Source: Herbiconiux flava | GTDB lineage: Bacteria > Actinomycetota > Actinomycetes > Actinomycetales > Microbacteriaceae | Reading direction: 5' to 3' | NCBI RefSeq assembly: GCF_013409865.1 | Contig: NZ_JACCBM010000001.1 | Location: 1,178,001 to 1,242,000, forward strand | Length of the DNA: 64,000 nucleotides | Shown: positions 17,357-25,800 of the stretch, piece after piece | How the letters are laid out: every line of letters starts with the position of its first letter | How positions within the stretch are numbered: the stretch's first letter is position 1 | Notes under the pieces: generated by a model | Told to the model about the DNA's origin: nothing | Databases searched by the model: none | Seen by the model: only the letters and a program-made list of their open reading frames with translations | Position numbers and translations under genes: made by a program

Positions 17357-17980
17357 GTGAGCGACCGGTCGGCGCTGCCGGCGGGCGGGTTCGCCCGCGC
17401 GCGGGCGCGGCTCCGGGAGGACGTGCGGACGGCGCGGCTGCGTGATCCGGCGGCGCGGTCGGGGCTCGAGATCGTGCTGGCGTACCCGGGGGTGCACGCC
17501 GTGTGGGTGCACCGGGTCGCGCATCGGTGGTGGCGCAGCCCGGGGCTCCGGCTGCCCGCGCGGCTTCTGTCGCAGTTCGCCCGGTTCCTCACCGGGGTCG
17601 AGATCCACCCCGGTGCCCGCATCGGGCGCCGCCTGTTCATCGACCACGGCATGGGCGTCGTCATCGGCGAGACCGCGGTGATCGGCGACGACGTGATGCT
17701 CTACCACGCGGTGACGCTGGGCGGGAAGAGCACCCGGCGCGAGAAGCGGCATCCGACGCTCGGCGATCGCGTGACGGTCGGCGCGGGGGCGACCATCCTC
17801 GGGCCTGTGCACATCGGCTCCGACTCGAGCGTCGGTGCAGGAGCAGTCGTCGTGAAGGACGCACCCGCCGGCGCCATCCTCGTCGGCATCCCGGCCCGCG
17901 ACCTCTCGCAGCACGCCTCGACCGGCCCCGGCTCGCTCACCGACCCCGCCTTCTACCTCGACCCCGGCATCTACATCTGA
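17357..17980 (+). CDS. cysE: Serine O-acetyltransferase
   Basis: A 207-residue acetyltransferase that makes O-acetylserine for CysK. The left-handed beta-helix hexapeptide region is evident ([24 protein letters not shown] and onwards), with catalytic-site His residues in IDHGMG and [10 protein letters not shown]. It is the short form typical of actinobacteria, and ends in GIYI; a C-terminal Ile is what CysK binds in the cysteine synthase complex. The GTG at 17357 is preceded by AGGCGAG. A tandem repeat begins 6 bases after the stop. Confidence 0.95.
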   Translation: MSDRSALPAGGFARARARLREDVRTARLRDPAARSGLEIVLAYPGVHAVWVHRVAHRWWRSPGLRLPARLLSQFARFLTGVEIHPGARIGRRLFIDHGMGVVIGETAVIGDDVMLYHAVTLGGKSTRREKRHPTLGDRVTVGAGATILGPVHIGSDSSVGAGAVVVKDAPAGAILVGIPARDLSQHASTGPGSLTDPAFYLDPGIYI

Positions 17981-17985
17981 CCGAC

Positions 17986-18070
17986 GCGTCACGCCGCGTC
18001 ACGCCGAGCCGCGTCACGCCGAGCCGCGTCACGCCGAGCCGCGTCACGCCGAGCCGCGTCACGCCGCGCC
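17986..18070 (+). repeat. Tandem repeat of GCGTCACGCC, six copies after cysE
   Basis: GCGTCACGCC occurs at 17986, 17996, 18011, 18026, 18041 and 18056. The last four sit in exact 15-base units with GAGCC linkers (18006-18065). The core GCGTCACGC is itself a near-palindrome around its central base. The array lies between the cysE stop and the gene at 18127. Confidence 0.95.
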
Positions 18071-18126
18071 GGGTCGGCCGCGCAACCCGGGTGGTCGCGC
18101 ATCCGTCATCGGGGCAAGCTCGAAGC

Positions 18127-18597
18127 ATGAGCGAGCAGAGAGACGAACGGATGCCCGACCCCACCGATCGCGACAGCGGGCCCGATGCGGCCCACCGCCG
18201 GCCCGAGGGAGTGGACGACGCCACCGTCGAGGCGCTCGGCAAGCTGTCGGAGGCGCTCGAGGTGATGGAGCAGGCCCGCGGATTCCTCTACGGCTTCCAT
18301 CGTCTGACCGGCAAGGCCGACCTCGCGCTGGGCGAGGCCGTCGGGTTGCTGCGCGACGCCGGCCACGAGGAGCTGGCCGAGCGGATCGACACCGAGATCG
18401 TGGGGCGGAACGTCATCGAGGGCCGCTGGACGTTCCAGATCGTGGAGGACTTCGACGACGACTACTACGCCGCCTTCAAGGCCGCCGAACGAGACGCCCG
18501 CGACCAGCTCGCAGAAGGCCGCCGCCACCTCTTCGAGGCGGAGATGAAGGAGGACCGCCGCACCCACGGCCGCCGCCACCACGAAGCGCGCCCCTGA
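18127..18597 (+). CDS. Conserved actinobacterial hypothetical protein
   Basis: A 156-residue, highly charged soluble protein. Residues 1-30 are polar and probably disordered; the rest is predicted helical by eye, with the segment GKLSEALEVMEQARGFLYGFHRLTG followed by an acidic centre (VEDFDDDYYAAF) and a C-terminus rich in Arg and His (RTHGRRHHEARP). I do not know its function. No clear ribosome site precedes the ATG. It is convergent with the BMP lipoprotein gene, with a complex hairpin between the two. Confidence 0.65.
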   Translation: MSEQRDERMPDPTDRDSGPDAAHRRPEGVDDATVEALGKLSEALEVMEQARGFLYGFHRLTGKADLALGEAVGLLRDAGHEELAERIDTEIVGRNVIEGRWTFQIVEDFDDDYYAAFKAAERDARDQLAEGRRHLFEAEMKEDRRTHGRRHHEARP

Positions 18598-18606
18598 GCC
18601 GCCCAC

Positions 18607-18669
18607 GCCGAAGGGCCCCTGCCGAAGCAGAGGCCCTGAGGCAAAGGGCCCGAGGCAAGACCCTTCGGC
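18607..18669. terminator. Branched hairpin between convergent genes
   Basis: Outer arms GCCGAAGGG (18607-18615) and CCCTTCGGC (18661-18669) are perfectly complementary. Within them a second hairpin forms, GGGCC-C-CTGC around loop CGAA closing with GCAG-A-GGCCC (18613-18636). The two compete for GGG at 18613-18615, so alternative folds exist. Position between the stop codons of 18597 and 18691 suits a bidirectional terminator. Confidence 0.6.
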
Positions 18670-18690
18670 GGAGGCCCCGCCGCTCCTGGA

Positions 18691-19803
18691 TCAGCCCTGT
18701 GAGGGCGACGACGGCGACTCGACGACGACGGTGCCGGCAATGATGTCCGCCTTCAGCTGGTCGAGCTCGGCGATCACCGACGGGTCGATGCGGCTCTCCC
18801 AGTCGTGCAGCGGCGCGATGCCGACGCCGTCGTTCTCGAGGGTGCCGACGTAGGGGGTGCTGTCGAAGTCGCCGGCGCCCGCGGCCGTCGTGACCTCGGA
18901 GGCGGCGGTCGTCAGGTTCTTCAGCACCGACGTCAGGTAGTAGGGAGCGCCCTCGGGCTCGGCCTCGTAGGCGTCGTTGTTCACGCCCAGGATGGCGCCG
19001 TCGACGCCCCGGTCCTTCATGGCCTCGATCGACGCGAGGAAGAGCGAACCGGCCACCGGCATGATCACGTCGACGTTCTGGTCGAGCAGGCCCTCGCTCA
19101 GCGTCTTGGCCTGCACCTGGTCGTCGAAGTTGCCGACGAAGAGGCCGTCCTGGGCCGCCTTGTCCCAGCCGACCACCTTGACCGCCGCGCCGTGCGCCTC
19201 GTTGAACTTCGCGACGCCGTCGACGAACCCGTCCATGAACACGGTGACCGAGGGGAAGGGCATCCCGCCGTAGGTGCCGACGACGCCGGTCTTCGAAGCG
19301 GCGGCCGACAGGTATCCGGCGAGGTAGGCGGCCTGGGCGGTGTCGAAGAGCACGGGCTTGACGTTGTCGACCTCGACCGGCGTCCCGTCGTCGTCCGAGA
19401 CGGCCGAGTCGATCAGGGCGTAGTCGATGTCGGGGTTCTCGGCGGCCGAGTCACGGGTGGCGGCGGCCAGCGCGAAACCGACGGTCACGATCAGGCTGCA
19501 GTCCTCGTTCACCATGGCCGAGATGTTGCCGGCGTACTGGTCCTCCGAGGTCGACTCGGCGGTGCGGGTGTCGACGCCGAGCTCGTCCGCGGCCTGGGCG
19601 ACGCCGTCGTAGGTGAGCTCGTTGAACTGGCCGTCCTTGAACCCGGTCAGGTCGGAGACGGCGCACGGCAGGAAGTCGCCGGCGGCGGTTCCGGATGCTC
19701 CCGCCTCCGTCTCGGGTGCGCTGGCGCAGCCCGCCAGAACGAGGGCGGCGGCGGCCGTGACGGAGCCGAGGCCGAGGAAGCGGGTTCTCGTGGTGAGGGT
19801 CAT
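18691..19803 (-). CDS. BMP family lipoprotein, nucleoside-binding ABC transporter component
   Basis: A 370-residue lipoprotein: signal peptide with core VTAAAALVLAGC, lipobox LAGC, then a BMP/PnrA periplasmic-binding fold (VSDLTGFKDGQFNELTYDGV near the start of the mature part, later GTYGGMPFPSVTVFMDGF and PVAGSLF). Such proteins bind purine nucleosides and deliver them to an ABC importer. It lies last in a run with a nucleoside phosphorylase, nucleoside hydrolase and adenosine deaminase family gene, which supports nucleoside uptake. No permease or ATPase gene is next to it in this window, which is unusual. Confidence 0.88.
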   Translation of the reverse strand: MTLTTRTRFLGLGSVTAAAALVLAGCASAPETEAGASGTAAGDFLPCAVSDLTGFKDGQFNELTYDGVAQAADELGVDTRTAESTSEDQYAGNISAMVNEDCSLIVTVGFALAAATRDSAAENPDIDYALIDSAVSDDDGTPVEVDNVKPVLFDTAQAAYLAGYLSAAASKTGVVGTYGGMPFPSVTVFMDGFVDGVAKFNEAHGAAVKVVGWDKAAQDGLFVGNFDDQVQAKTLSEGLLDQNVDVIMPVAGSLFLASIEAMKDRGVDGAILGVNNDAYEAEPEGAPYYLTSVLKNLTTAASEVTTAAGAGDFDSTPYVGTLENDGVGIAPLHDWESRIDPSVIAELDQLKADIIAGTVVVESPSSPSQG

Positions 19804-19870
19804 CGTGATCTCCAGGGTTCGCTGATGCGGTGTCGGAACGGTGCAGGTGGTGCGGGTGGAGCTGATCGGT

Positions 19871-19926
19871 GCTGCAGGTGCTGCAGGTGCTGCAGGTGAT
19901 GCGTGGTGCGGTGGTGCGGTGGTGCT
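19871..19926 (-). repeat. Two short tandem repeats in the spacer before the BMP gene
   Basis: Three copies of the 9-base unit GCTGCAGGT (19871-19897) and three of the 8-base unit GTGGTGC(G/T) (19903-19926) lie side by side in the 138-base spacer between the adenosine deaminase family gene and the BMP lipoprotein gene. They would be in the untranslated leader of the lipoprotein message. Confidence 0.9.
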
Positions 19927-19941
19927 GGGGGAGACGAGTGC

Positions 19942-20919
19942 CTATCGCCCTCGTCCCGCCGCCGCGATCAGACCCGCCCGCACCGAGTCGTCGGCGAAGA
20001 CCGCCGCCGCACTGGTGCGGTCGAGCCGCTCGAGGTCGGCGGCCGTGAAGCCGAGGGCCGGGCCGAGCAGTGCCCGCTCGGCCGAGAGCGGCGACCCGGT
20101 CTGCACCGGGTTGTCGTCGCCGAGCGCGAGGGCCGCACCCGCGCGGGCGAACAGCCCCGCCGGATGCGCGTCCACCGACGGGATGGCCCCGGTGTACCAG
20201 TTCGACGTCGGGCAGATCTCGATCACGATGCCCTCATCGACGATCCAGGCCAGCGCCTCGGGGTCGCTCGCGAGGTGCGCCCCGTGCCCGATCCGGCTGG
20301 CGCCGAGCAGTTCGACCGCCGACCGCGCGGCGCGGCCCGGAGCCGATTCGGCGGCATGGCAGGTGAGCCCGAGCCCGGCGGCCCGCGCGAGGCGGAAGGC
20401 GTCGACGTGCGGCTCCAGCGCGGGGAAGAGCAGCTCGTCGCCGGCCAGGTCGAAGCCGACGACGCCGCGTCCGGCGAAGCGCGCGGCGCTCGCCGCGACC
20501 TCCTCGTTGACCGTGGGCGAGTGGTGCCGCAGCGCGGCCACCACGACGCCCGCGGGCATGCCCGTCAGGGCGACGCCGTCGGCGACCCCTTCGCAGACCG
20601 CCGCCACGACCTCGTCGAGCGGCAGCGCCTCCGAGACGTGGGTGGCCGGTCCGAAGCGCAGCTCGAGGTAGTCCCCGCCGTCGGCGGCCGCGTCCTCCAC
20701 CGCCTCGCGGGCGATCCGGGTGAGCATCTCGCGGCGCCGGAAGAACGGGTAGCTCGACGCCACCTTCTGCAGGTAGACGGTGAGGTCGGCGGGGCCGGTG
20801 AGCTGCAGAGCATCCGCCCAGCCCGCCGGCGGCTGCGACAGGCCGGCCGCCCCCGCGAGCTCGGCGGCCGTCGACGGGCGCAGCCGCCCCTCGAGATGGG
20901 AGTGCAGATCGATCAGCAC
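19942..20919 (-). CDS. Adenosine deaminase family protein
   Basis: A 325-residue amidohydrolase of the adenosine/AMP deaminase type. Metal and catalytic motifs are in order: LHSHLEG (two His), a central HAAES (catalytic Glu), IGHGAHL (His) and GDDNPVQTG (Asp pair). It would deaminate adenosine or a related base/nucleoside. The GTG start lies one base after the TGA of the nucleoside hydrolase gene, with GGAGGTG just before that stop, so translation is coupled. The shared locus supports purine nucleoside catabolism; the exact substrate within the family is not certain. Confidence 0.85.
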   Translation of the reverse strand: MLIDLHSHLEGRLRPSTAAELAGAAGLSQPPAGWADALQLTGPADLTVYLQKVASSYPFFRRREMLTRIAREAVEDAAADGGDYLELRFGPATHVSEALPLDEVVAAVCEGVADGVALTGMPAGVVVAALRHHSPTVNEEVAASAARFAGRGVVGFDLAGDELLFPALEPHVDAFRLARAAGLGLTCHAAESAPGRAARSAVELLGASRIGHGAHLASDPEALAWIVDEGIVIEICPTSNWYTGAIPSVDAHPAGLFARAGAALALGDDNPVQTGSPLSAERALLGPALGFTAADLERLDRTSAAAVFADDSVRAGLIAAAGRGR

Positions 20920-20920
20920 G

Positions 20921-21886
20921 TCACACCTCCAGCAGCCGGTCGAGCAGCACGGGCGCGAAGTCGGAGCCGAGCTCGAGCACGACCCGCACGTGCGCGCCGG
21001 GCTGGTCCGGATGCCCGAGGAAGCGACCGCGCAGGTCGCAGATGGTCTGGCCCCGGCCCGGCCCGTCGGTGGTGTCGACCTCGACGTGCACCCGCGGCGC
21101 CACCGAGGGGCGCACCGTGCCGGTGGCGATGGCCGCCGCGAGCGGGTCGTGCAGCGCCGAGCGGCGTTCGCCGTAGAACGTGGAGTTGAAGTCGAAGTAG
21201 AAGTCGAGCATCTCGCCGAGCGCGGTGGCGAGAGGCCGTCCCGAGTCGAGCAGCCGGTGGCGGCCGGCCTCGTCGAGCGGATGGGCCAGCGTCACGTCGA
21301 GCGGCACGAGCGTGACCGGCCACGGTGCCGAGAGCACGGCCTGGGCCGCCTCGGGGTCGTTGCCGATGTTGGCCTCGGTGACGGGCGAGATGTTGCCGGG
21401 CACGAGCGCCGCGCCGCCCATGATCGTGACCTCGGCGATCAGGGAGGGCAGTGCCGGCTCCCGGCGCAGGGCCTCCGCGAGGTTGGTCAGCGGGCCGACG
21501 GCCAGGATGCGCAGCGCTCCGCCGTGCTCCCGGGCCAGCGAGATCAGCAGCTCGGCGGCGTCGACGTCGAGAGGGCTGGCGGCGGCGAGGGGCGCCGAGA
21601 ATCCGCCGAGCCCCGACGGCCCGTGCACGTGCGTGGCACCTCCATCGAAGCCCGACCGGGTGAACCCGCCCTCGGACGGCTCGGCCGCGCCGACCGCGAC
21701 CGGCCAGGACCGGCCGGCCAGCGCGAGCACGTCGATCGTGTTGCGGGCGCCCTGGGCGGCGGACACGTTGCCGCTCACGGTGCCGACTCCCACCACCTCG
21801 ACCTCGGGCGACGCGGCCAGCCAGCCGAGCGCGAGGGCGTCGTCGATGCCGGTGTCGCAGTCGACGTACAGGGGTGCGGGGCTCAT
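20921..21886 (-). CDS. Nucleoside hydrolase (inosine-uridine preferring family)
   Basis: A 321-residue protein starting with the calcium-binding signature DCDTGIDDALAL of ribonucleoside hydrolases, followed by GVGTVSGNVS, the segment AVGPLTNLAEAL and MGGAALVPGNISPVTEAN. It would split nucleosides into base and ribose. The ATG at 21886 is preceded by GGAGAG. The upstream promoter region (21887-21985) carries an operator shared with the divergent GntR regulator gene. The adenosine deaminase family gene follows with one base between. Confidence 0.92.
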   Translation of the reverse strand: MSPAPLYVDCDTGIDDALALGWLAASPEVEVVGVGTVSGNVSAAQGARNTIDVLALAGRSWPVAVGAAEPSEGGFTRSGFDGGATHVHGPSGLGGFSAPLAAASPLDVDAAELLISLAREHGGALRILAVGPLTNLAEALRREPALPSLIAEVTIMGGAALVPGNISPVTEANIGNDPEAAQAVLSAPWPVTLVPLDVTLAHPLDEAGRHRLLDSGRPLATALGEMLDFYFDFNSTFYGERRSALHDPLAAAIATGTVRPSVAPRVHVEVDTTDGPGRGQTICDLRGRFLGHPDQPGAHVRVVLELGSDFAPVLLDRLLEV

Positions 21887-21934
21887 CGGTTCTCTCCAAA
21901 AGGGCGGGCCAAAATGGCGGGAGCGGGTATGAAG

Positions 21935-21953
21935 TTGGATGTTATACGTCCAA
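21935..21953. promoter_or_regulatory. Predicted operator upstream of the nucleoside hydrolase gene
   Basis: TTGGATGTTATACGTCCAA has arms TTGGA and TCCAA around TGTTATACG. The core GATGTTATAC(A/G)TCC recurs at 22783 in the promoter of the phosphorylase and GntR genes. A+T-rich palindromes with this spacing are typical for GntR/HutC proteins. Binding by the regulator at 22859 is inferred. Confidence 0.65.
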
Positions 21954-21985
21954 TGTGTCAACGGTGTTACGGAAGAACCGAGTTC

Positions 21986-22756
21986 TCACAGCTCCAGCCG
22001 CACCGCGGTCTCGAGCGCGGCCTCGATGCTCGTCATCCATCCCGCCGCCAGCGCCTCCTTGACGCCGTCGTACAGACTCGTCCCGTCATGCAGGTTGCTC
22101 GAAGCCGCACAGATCATCCCGGCCCGCACCCCGCGCAGTCGCGCGACGACGAACAGGGCCGAGCTCTCCATCTCCACGTTCAGGATGCCCAGGCCGTTCA
22201 GCTCGGCGATCCATTCCGGCGTCTCGGCGTAGAACGCGTCATCGCTGACGTTCAGGCCCGAGTGCACCGTGGTCGAGGTGCCCGCGGTGAGAGACCGTGC
22301 GGTCTCCGCGAGGCTGGTCGCGATCTGCAGGTCGGGCACGGCGGGGTATCCCGGGTGCGCGTAAGCGGCCGTCGTGCCGTCGTTCCGCAGCGTGCCCTCG
22401 CTGACGAGCAGGTCGCCGGGGCGGATGCCCGTCTGCAGCCCGGCCGACGAGCCCACGCGGATGAGCGAGGTGACGCCGACCCGGATCAGCTCCTCGGCCG
22501 CGATGGCGGTCGACGGGCAGCCCATGCCGGTGGAGGTCGCCGTGATCAGCCGCCCCTTGTAGAGCCCGGTCATGGTGAGGTGCTCCCGCTGGTGCGCGAC
22601 GGTCTTCACGTCGGTCAGGAACTCCGCGATCATCGGCACCCGGAAGGGGTCGCCGGGCAGCAGGGCGACCGTCGAGACCTCGCCCGGAGCGATCCCGATG
22701 TGGTACTGCCGCTCGCCGAGTCCGACCGAGTTCTTGTCGACCGCTGTCGTTGCCAT
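21986..22756 (-). CDS. Nucleoside phosphorylase (uridine phosphorylase type)
   Basis: A 256-residue trimeric-type (NP-I) nucleoside phosphorylase: LLPGDPFRV near the N-terminus, TSTGMGCPSTAIAAEEL (phosphate site), RVGSSAGLQ and NVEMESSALF. The pattern is closest to uridine phosphorylase, giving base and ribose 1-phosphate. The ATG at 22756 follows a GGGAGA site. It is first of the minus-strand nucleoside genes, 99 bases before the hydrolase, which has an operator of its own. It is divergent from the GntR regulator. Confidence 0.88.
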   Translation of the reverse strand: MATTAVDKNSVGLGERQYHIGIAPGEVSTVALLPGDPFRVPMIAEFLTDVKTVAHQREHLTMTGLYKGRLITATSTGMGCPSTAIAAEELIRVGVTSLIRVGSSAGLQTGIRPGDLLVSEGTLRNDGTTAAYAHPGYPAVPDLQIATSLAETARSLTAGTSTTVHSGLNVSDDAFYAETPEWIAELNGLGILNVEMESSALFVVARLRGVRAGMICAASSNLHDGTSLYDGVKEALAAGWMTSIEAALETAVRLEL

Positions 22757-22782
22757 GGTGTCTCCCTGTCTTGAGTGAGTAT

Positions 22783-22795
22783 GATGTTATACATC
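22783..22795. promoter_or_regulatory. Predicted operator between the phosphorylase and GntR genes
   Basis: GATGTTATACATC is palindromic apart from its centre (arms GATGT and ACATC), and matches the core of the site at 21937-21951. It lies 26 bases upstream of the phosphorylase start and 63 upstream of the regulator start, so a bound regulator could repress both. Confidence 0.65.
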
Positions 22796-22858
22796 CGGCT
22801 CGGCGTCAATGACCGACGGATGATCGGCACCGACGTCCGCGCGACGAGGAGAACGTCC

Positions 22859-23638
22859 ATGGCAGCTGCAGTCACCACCCTCCGGCTCGACCCGCTCGTG
22901 GTGCCCACGGGTCAGCCGCTGCGGGTAGCCGTTTACTCCTCGCTGGCCGAGGCGATCCGCGGCGGGAGGGTCGAGCTCGGCTCGCTGCTTCCGAACGAGG
23001 CCGATCTCGGCGTGGCCCTCCGGGTCAGCCGCACGGTGGTGCGCGAGGCTCTGATGCTCCTCGAGGAGGACGGCCTGATCCGCACCCGCCGGGGCATCGG
23101 CCGCTTCGTCGCCGAAGCGCTGCCGCAGGTCGGTCTCGAGCAGCTGCGCCCGCTCGAGGCGATCGCCGCGACCGGCGACGTCGCCATCGAGGTGGTGCGA
23201 ACGCTGCACGAGCTGCAGCCGACGAGTGACTTCATCACCCGCGGGCTGCAGCTCGGGGCAGACGACGACACCTGGGTGCAGGAGAACGTGCTGAAGCGCG
23301 ACGACGAGCCGGTGGCCCAGATGCTCGAGGTGCTTCCCGCCGGAGCGGTGCTGGCCGAGCGGAGCCCGGAGCTCGCGGCCCGGCTGCCGGAGCTTCAGAC
23401 GGAGGGCCGCAGCCTCCTCGCGGCCGTGATGGACGTGCTGGGCGGCCGCCTCGGGCCGGCCGTCTACGACGTCTCGGTCGGCCGGGCCGGCGCCGAGCGC
23501 GGCCGCACGATCGGCCTGCCGGCGAAGGCCCCGGTGCTGGTGCTCACGCACAACGTGCTGCTCGACGGCAAGCCGATCTACCTGGCGAAGAACCTCATCA
23601 CCCAGGGCTTCGGCAGCCTCACCATCGCGCAGGGCTGA
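22859..23638 (+). CDS. GntR/HutC family regulator of the nucleoside genes
   Basis: A 259-residue regulator: N-terminal GntR winged helix (about 18-85, with LPNEADLGVALRVSRTVVREALMLLEEDGLI split over it) and a C-terminal UTRA effector domain (about 105-258, ending with KPIYLAKNLI). The ATG at 22859 is chosen for the GAGGAG site 6 bases upstream; an upstream in-frame ATG overlaps the operator. It probably senses a nucleoside or sugar phosphate and controls the divergent genes through the two matching operators. Confidence 0.88.
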   Translation: MAAAVTTLRLDPLVVPTGQPLRVAVYSSLAEAIRGGRVELGSLLPNEADLGVALRVSRTVVREALMLLEEDGLIRTRRGIGRFVAEALPQVGLEQLRPLEAIAATGDVAIEVVRTLHELQPTSDFITRGLQLGADDDTWVQENVLKRDDEPVAQMLEVLPAGAVLAERSPELAARLPELQTEGRSLLAAVMDVLGGRLGPAVYDVSVGRAGAERGRTIGLPAKAPVLVLTHNVLLDGKPIYLAKNLITQGFGSLTIAQG

Positions 23639-23673
23639 GAGCGGTCAGCCCCGGCCGAGACGCAGGCTGCAGC

Positions 23674-25680
23674 TCACTCCGACGACGACGACTCGGATGA
23701 CGAGGCCGAGCGGATCGACAGCGCCGCGTTGATCAGCGCCAGGTGGCTCAGCCCCTGCGGCAGGTTGCCGAGGAACGCGTGGTCGTCGGCCGCGATGATC
23801 TCGGAGTAGAGCCCGACGTCGTTGGCGAGGGGGAGCAGGGCGCGCATCCGCTCGGTCGCATCGCCCACCCTCCCGGTGCGCGCGAGAGCCTCGGTGAGCC
23901 AGAAGGCGCAGGCCACGAAGGTGCCCTCCTCCTCGTCGACACCGCTGTAGCGGTAGAGCAGCGGGCCGGCCGAGAGCTCCTCGTCGATGCGGGCGATGGT
24001 GGCGTCCATGCGCGAGCGCGGCCCGAAGGCGCGGTCGGCGTGCAGCAGGATCGACGCGTCGAGCCGGTCGCTGCCGGGGTGCATGAGGTAGGCGCCGCGC
24101 TCCTCGCTCCAGCCGTGCTCGGCGACCCACTCCTCGATCAGGCGGCGGTTCTTCCGCCAGTGCGACAGGTCGTCCTCGCTCGGCTTGATCTCGCCGATCT
24201 CGGCGAGGTGCAGCGCGTCGGTGATCGCCTGCCAGCAGCCGACCTTGCTCGAGACGTAGTGCTCCTCCTCGGGCAGCTCCCACATGCCCGAGTCCTTCTT
24301 CGGCCACTCGTGGCAGGCCGCGTCGGCGAAGGCGACGATGAGCTCGCTGGTGCGCTCGTCGAGGATGTTGCCCGCATCCACGTAGCGCGCCATGATGCCC
24401 ACGACGTCGGCGTAGACGCCGAGCTGCAGCTGGTCGCTGGCGTCGTTGCCCACGCGCACGGGGCCGATGCCGCGCCAGCCCTCGGCGGGGGCGTCGTGCA
24501 TCCGGCCCGGCAGCGAGCCGTCGAGGCGGAAGAAGATGTGCAGCTCGCCCTCGTACTGCTTCAGCGTCTTCAGCACCCACGACACCGCCGCGTGCGTCTC
24601 CTCACGCAGGCCGAACTCGACGAGCGCGCCGACCGTGTAGGCCAGGTCGCGCACCCAGGCGAAGCGGTAGTCGTAGTTCTTGCCGCCGGTGCGGTTCTCG
24701 GGCAGGCCCGTGGTGGCGGCGGCCGCGATCGAGCCGGTGGGGCTGAAGATGAGCAGCTTGAGGGCGAGGGCGCTGCGCTGCACGACGTCGGTCCACTCGT
24801 CGTCCTCGTCGCCGTCCGGGCCGTCGAACTCGCGGGTCCAGGCCTGCCAGCTCTCGATCGAGCGGTCGATGCCGCGGTCGACGTTCTCGGGCACCGGCAC
24901 GTGGATCGGCTCGTCGTCGGTGCCGCAGAGCGTCAGCAGGTGCCGCGACCCGGCCGACGCCGTGAAGGCCCCGTAGAACGACAGCGGCCCCTCGGGGAAC
25001 CCGTCGCCCGGCTCGGAGGGGTCGAGGCGGCCGTGCTCGCTGCCGACCAGCACGAGGTCGATCTGGCCGACGCGCAGGATGGGGCCGTGCACGGTGTCGA
25101 CGCGCTTGACCCCGGGGATGTCGCTGCCGTTCCCGCCCCCGTCGTCGGCGGTTCCGGATGCGCGTCCCGCGTCGTCCCCGCGGGCCGAGCTGTCGCTGCC
25201 GTCCGTGTCGCCGCCTTCGCTCCCGTCGTCCAGCCCCGCCCCGTCGTCCTGCAGGCCGTCGAACACGGCTCCCGGGACGACCGCCCACCGCATCGGCACC
25301 GACCCCTCGAGCCCCTCGATCCGCCGGGCGAGCTCGAGCCACGGCAGCCGACCGGCCACACCGGTGACCAGCGCATCCGTCACCCGCACCACGCCGGTCG
25401 CGGTGGTGAACGTCGTCTGCAGCACGTTGGTGCCGGTGACGTACTCGCGCTCGGCCGTGAAGTCGTCCTCGGGGCGCAGCTCGAAGCGGCCGCCGCCGGG
25501 GCCGTCGACGAGGGCCGCGAAGACGGGGGGCGAGTGCAGGGCCGGCACGGGCATCCAGTCGACCTGCCCGTCGAGGGCGATCAGGGCGACAGTCCGGCCG
25601 TCCCCGATGGCGGCGTAGTCGCGCAGGTCGACGTAGCGGGTGGGCAGCTGGGGTGCGGCGTCGGCCGGTGAGGTGGTCAT
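23674..25680 (-). CDS. Glycoside hydrolase family 15 protein (glucoamylase/trehalase type)
   Basis: A 668-residue cytoplasmic protein (no signal peptide). The N-terminal part is the beta-sandwich seen in bacterial GH15 enzymes and includes a Gly/Asp/Ser-rich insert of about 40 residues; the C-terminal (alpha/alpha)6 barrel shows YDYRFAWVRDLAYTVGAL and later KVGCWQAITDALHLAE. GH15 members hydrolyse alpha-glucosides from glucoamylase substrates to trehalose; actinobacterial homologues without signal peptides include trehalases. It is a single gene; the C-terminus is Ser-rich. Specificity cannot be told here. Confidence 0.88.
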   Translation of the reverse strand: MTTSPADAAPQLPTRYVDLRDYAAIGDGRTVALIALDGQVDWMPVPALHSPPVFAALVDGPGGGRFELRPEDDFTAEREYVTGTNVLQTTFTTATGVVRVTDALVTGVAGRLPWLELARRIEGLEGSVPMRWAVVPGAVFDGLQDDGAGLDDGSEGGDTDGSDSSARGDDAGRASGTADDGGGNGSDIPGVKRVDTVHGPILRVGQIDLVLVGSEHGRLDPSEPGDGFPEGPLSFYGAFTASAGSRHLLTLCGTDDEPIHVPVPENVDRGIDRSIESWQAWTREFDGPDGDEDDEWTDVVQRSALALKLLIFSPTGSIAAAATTGLPENRTGGKNYDYRFAWVRDLAYTVGALVEFGLREETHAAVSWVLKTLKQYEGELHIFFRLDGSLPGRMHDAPAEGWRGIGPVRVGNDASDQLQLGVYADVVGIMARYVDAGNILDERTSELIVAFADAACHEWPKKDSGMWELPEEEHYVSSKVGCWQAITDALHLAEIGEIKPSEDDLSHWRKNRRLIEEWVAEHGWSEERGAYLMHPGSDRLDASILLHADRAFGPRSRMDATIARIDEELSAGPLLYRYSGVDEEEGTFVACAFWLTEALARTGRVGDATERMRALLPLANDVGLYSEIIAADDHAFLGNLPQGLSHLALINAALSIRSASSSESSSSE

Positions 25681-25800
25681 CGCTCTCGATCATGGCCCTG
25701 CGCGCACCGCACGGCACCGCTTCGCGCCCGTGAGTACGCCGACTGCCAGCTGTCTGCAAGCCCCGAGCGGATCCGGGGCGACCGTCGTAGCGTGGCGGCC

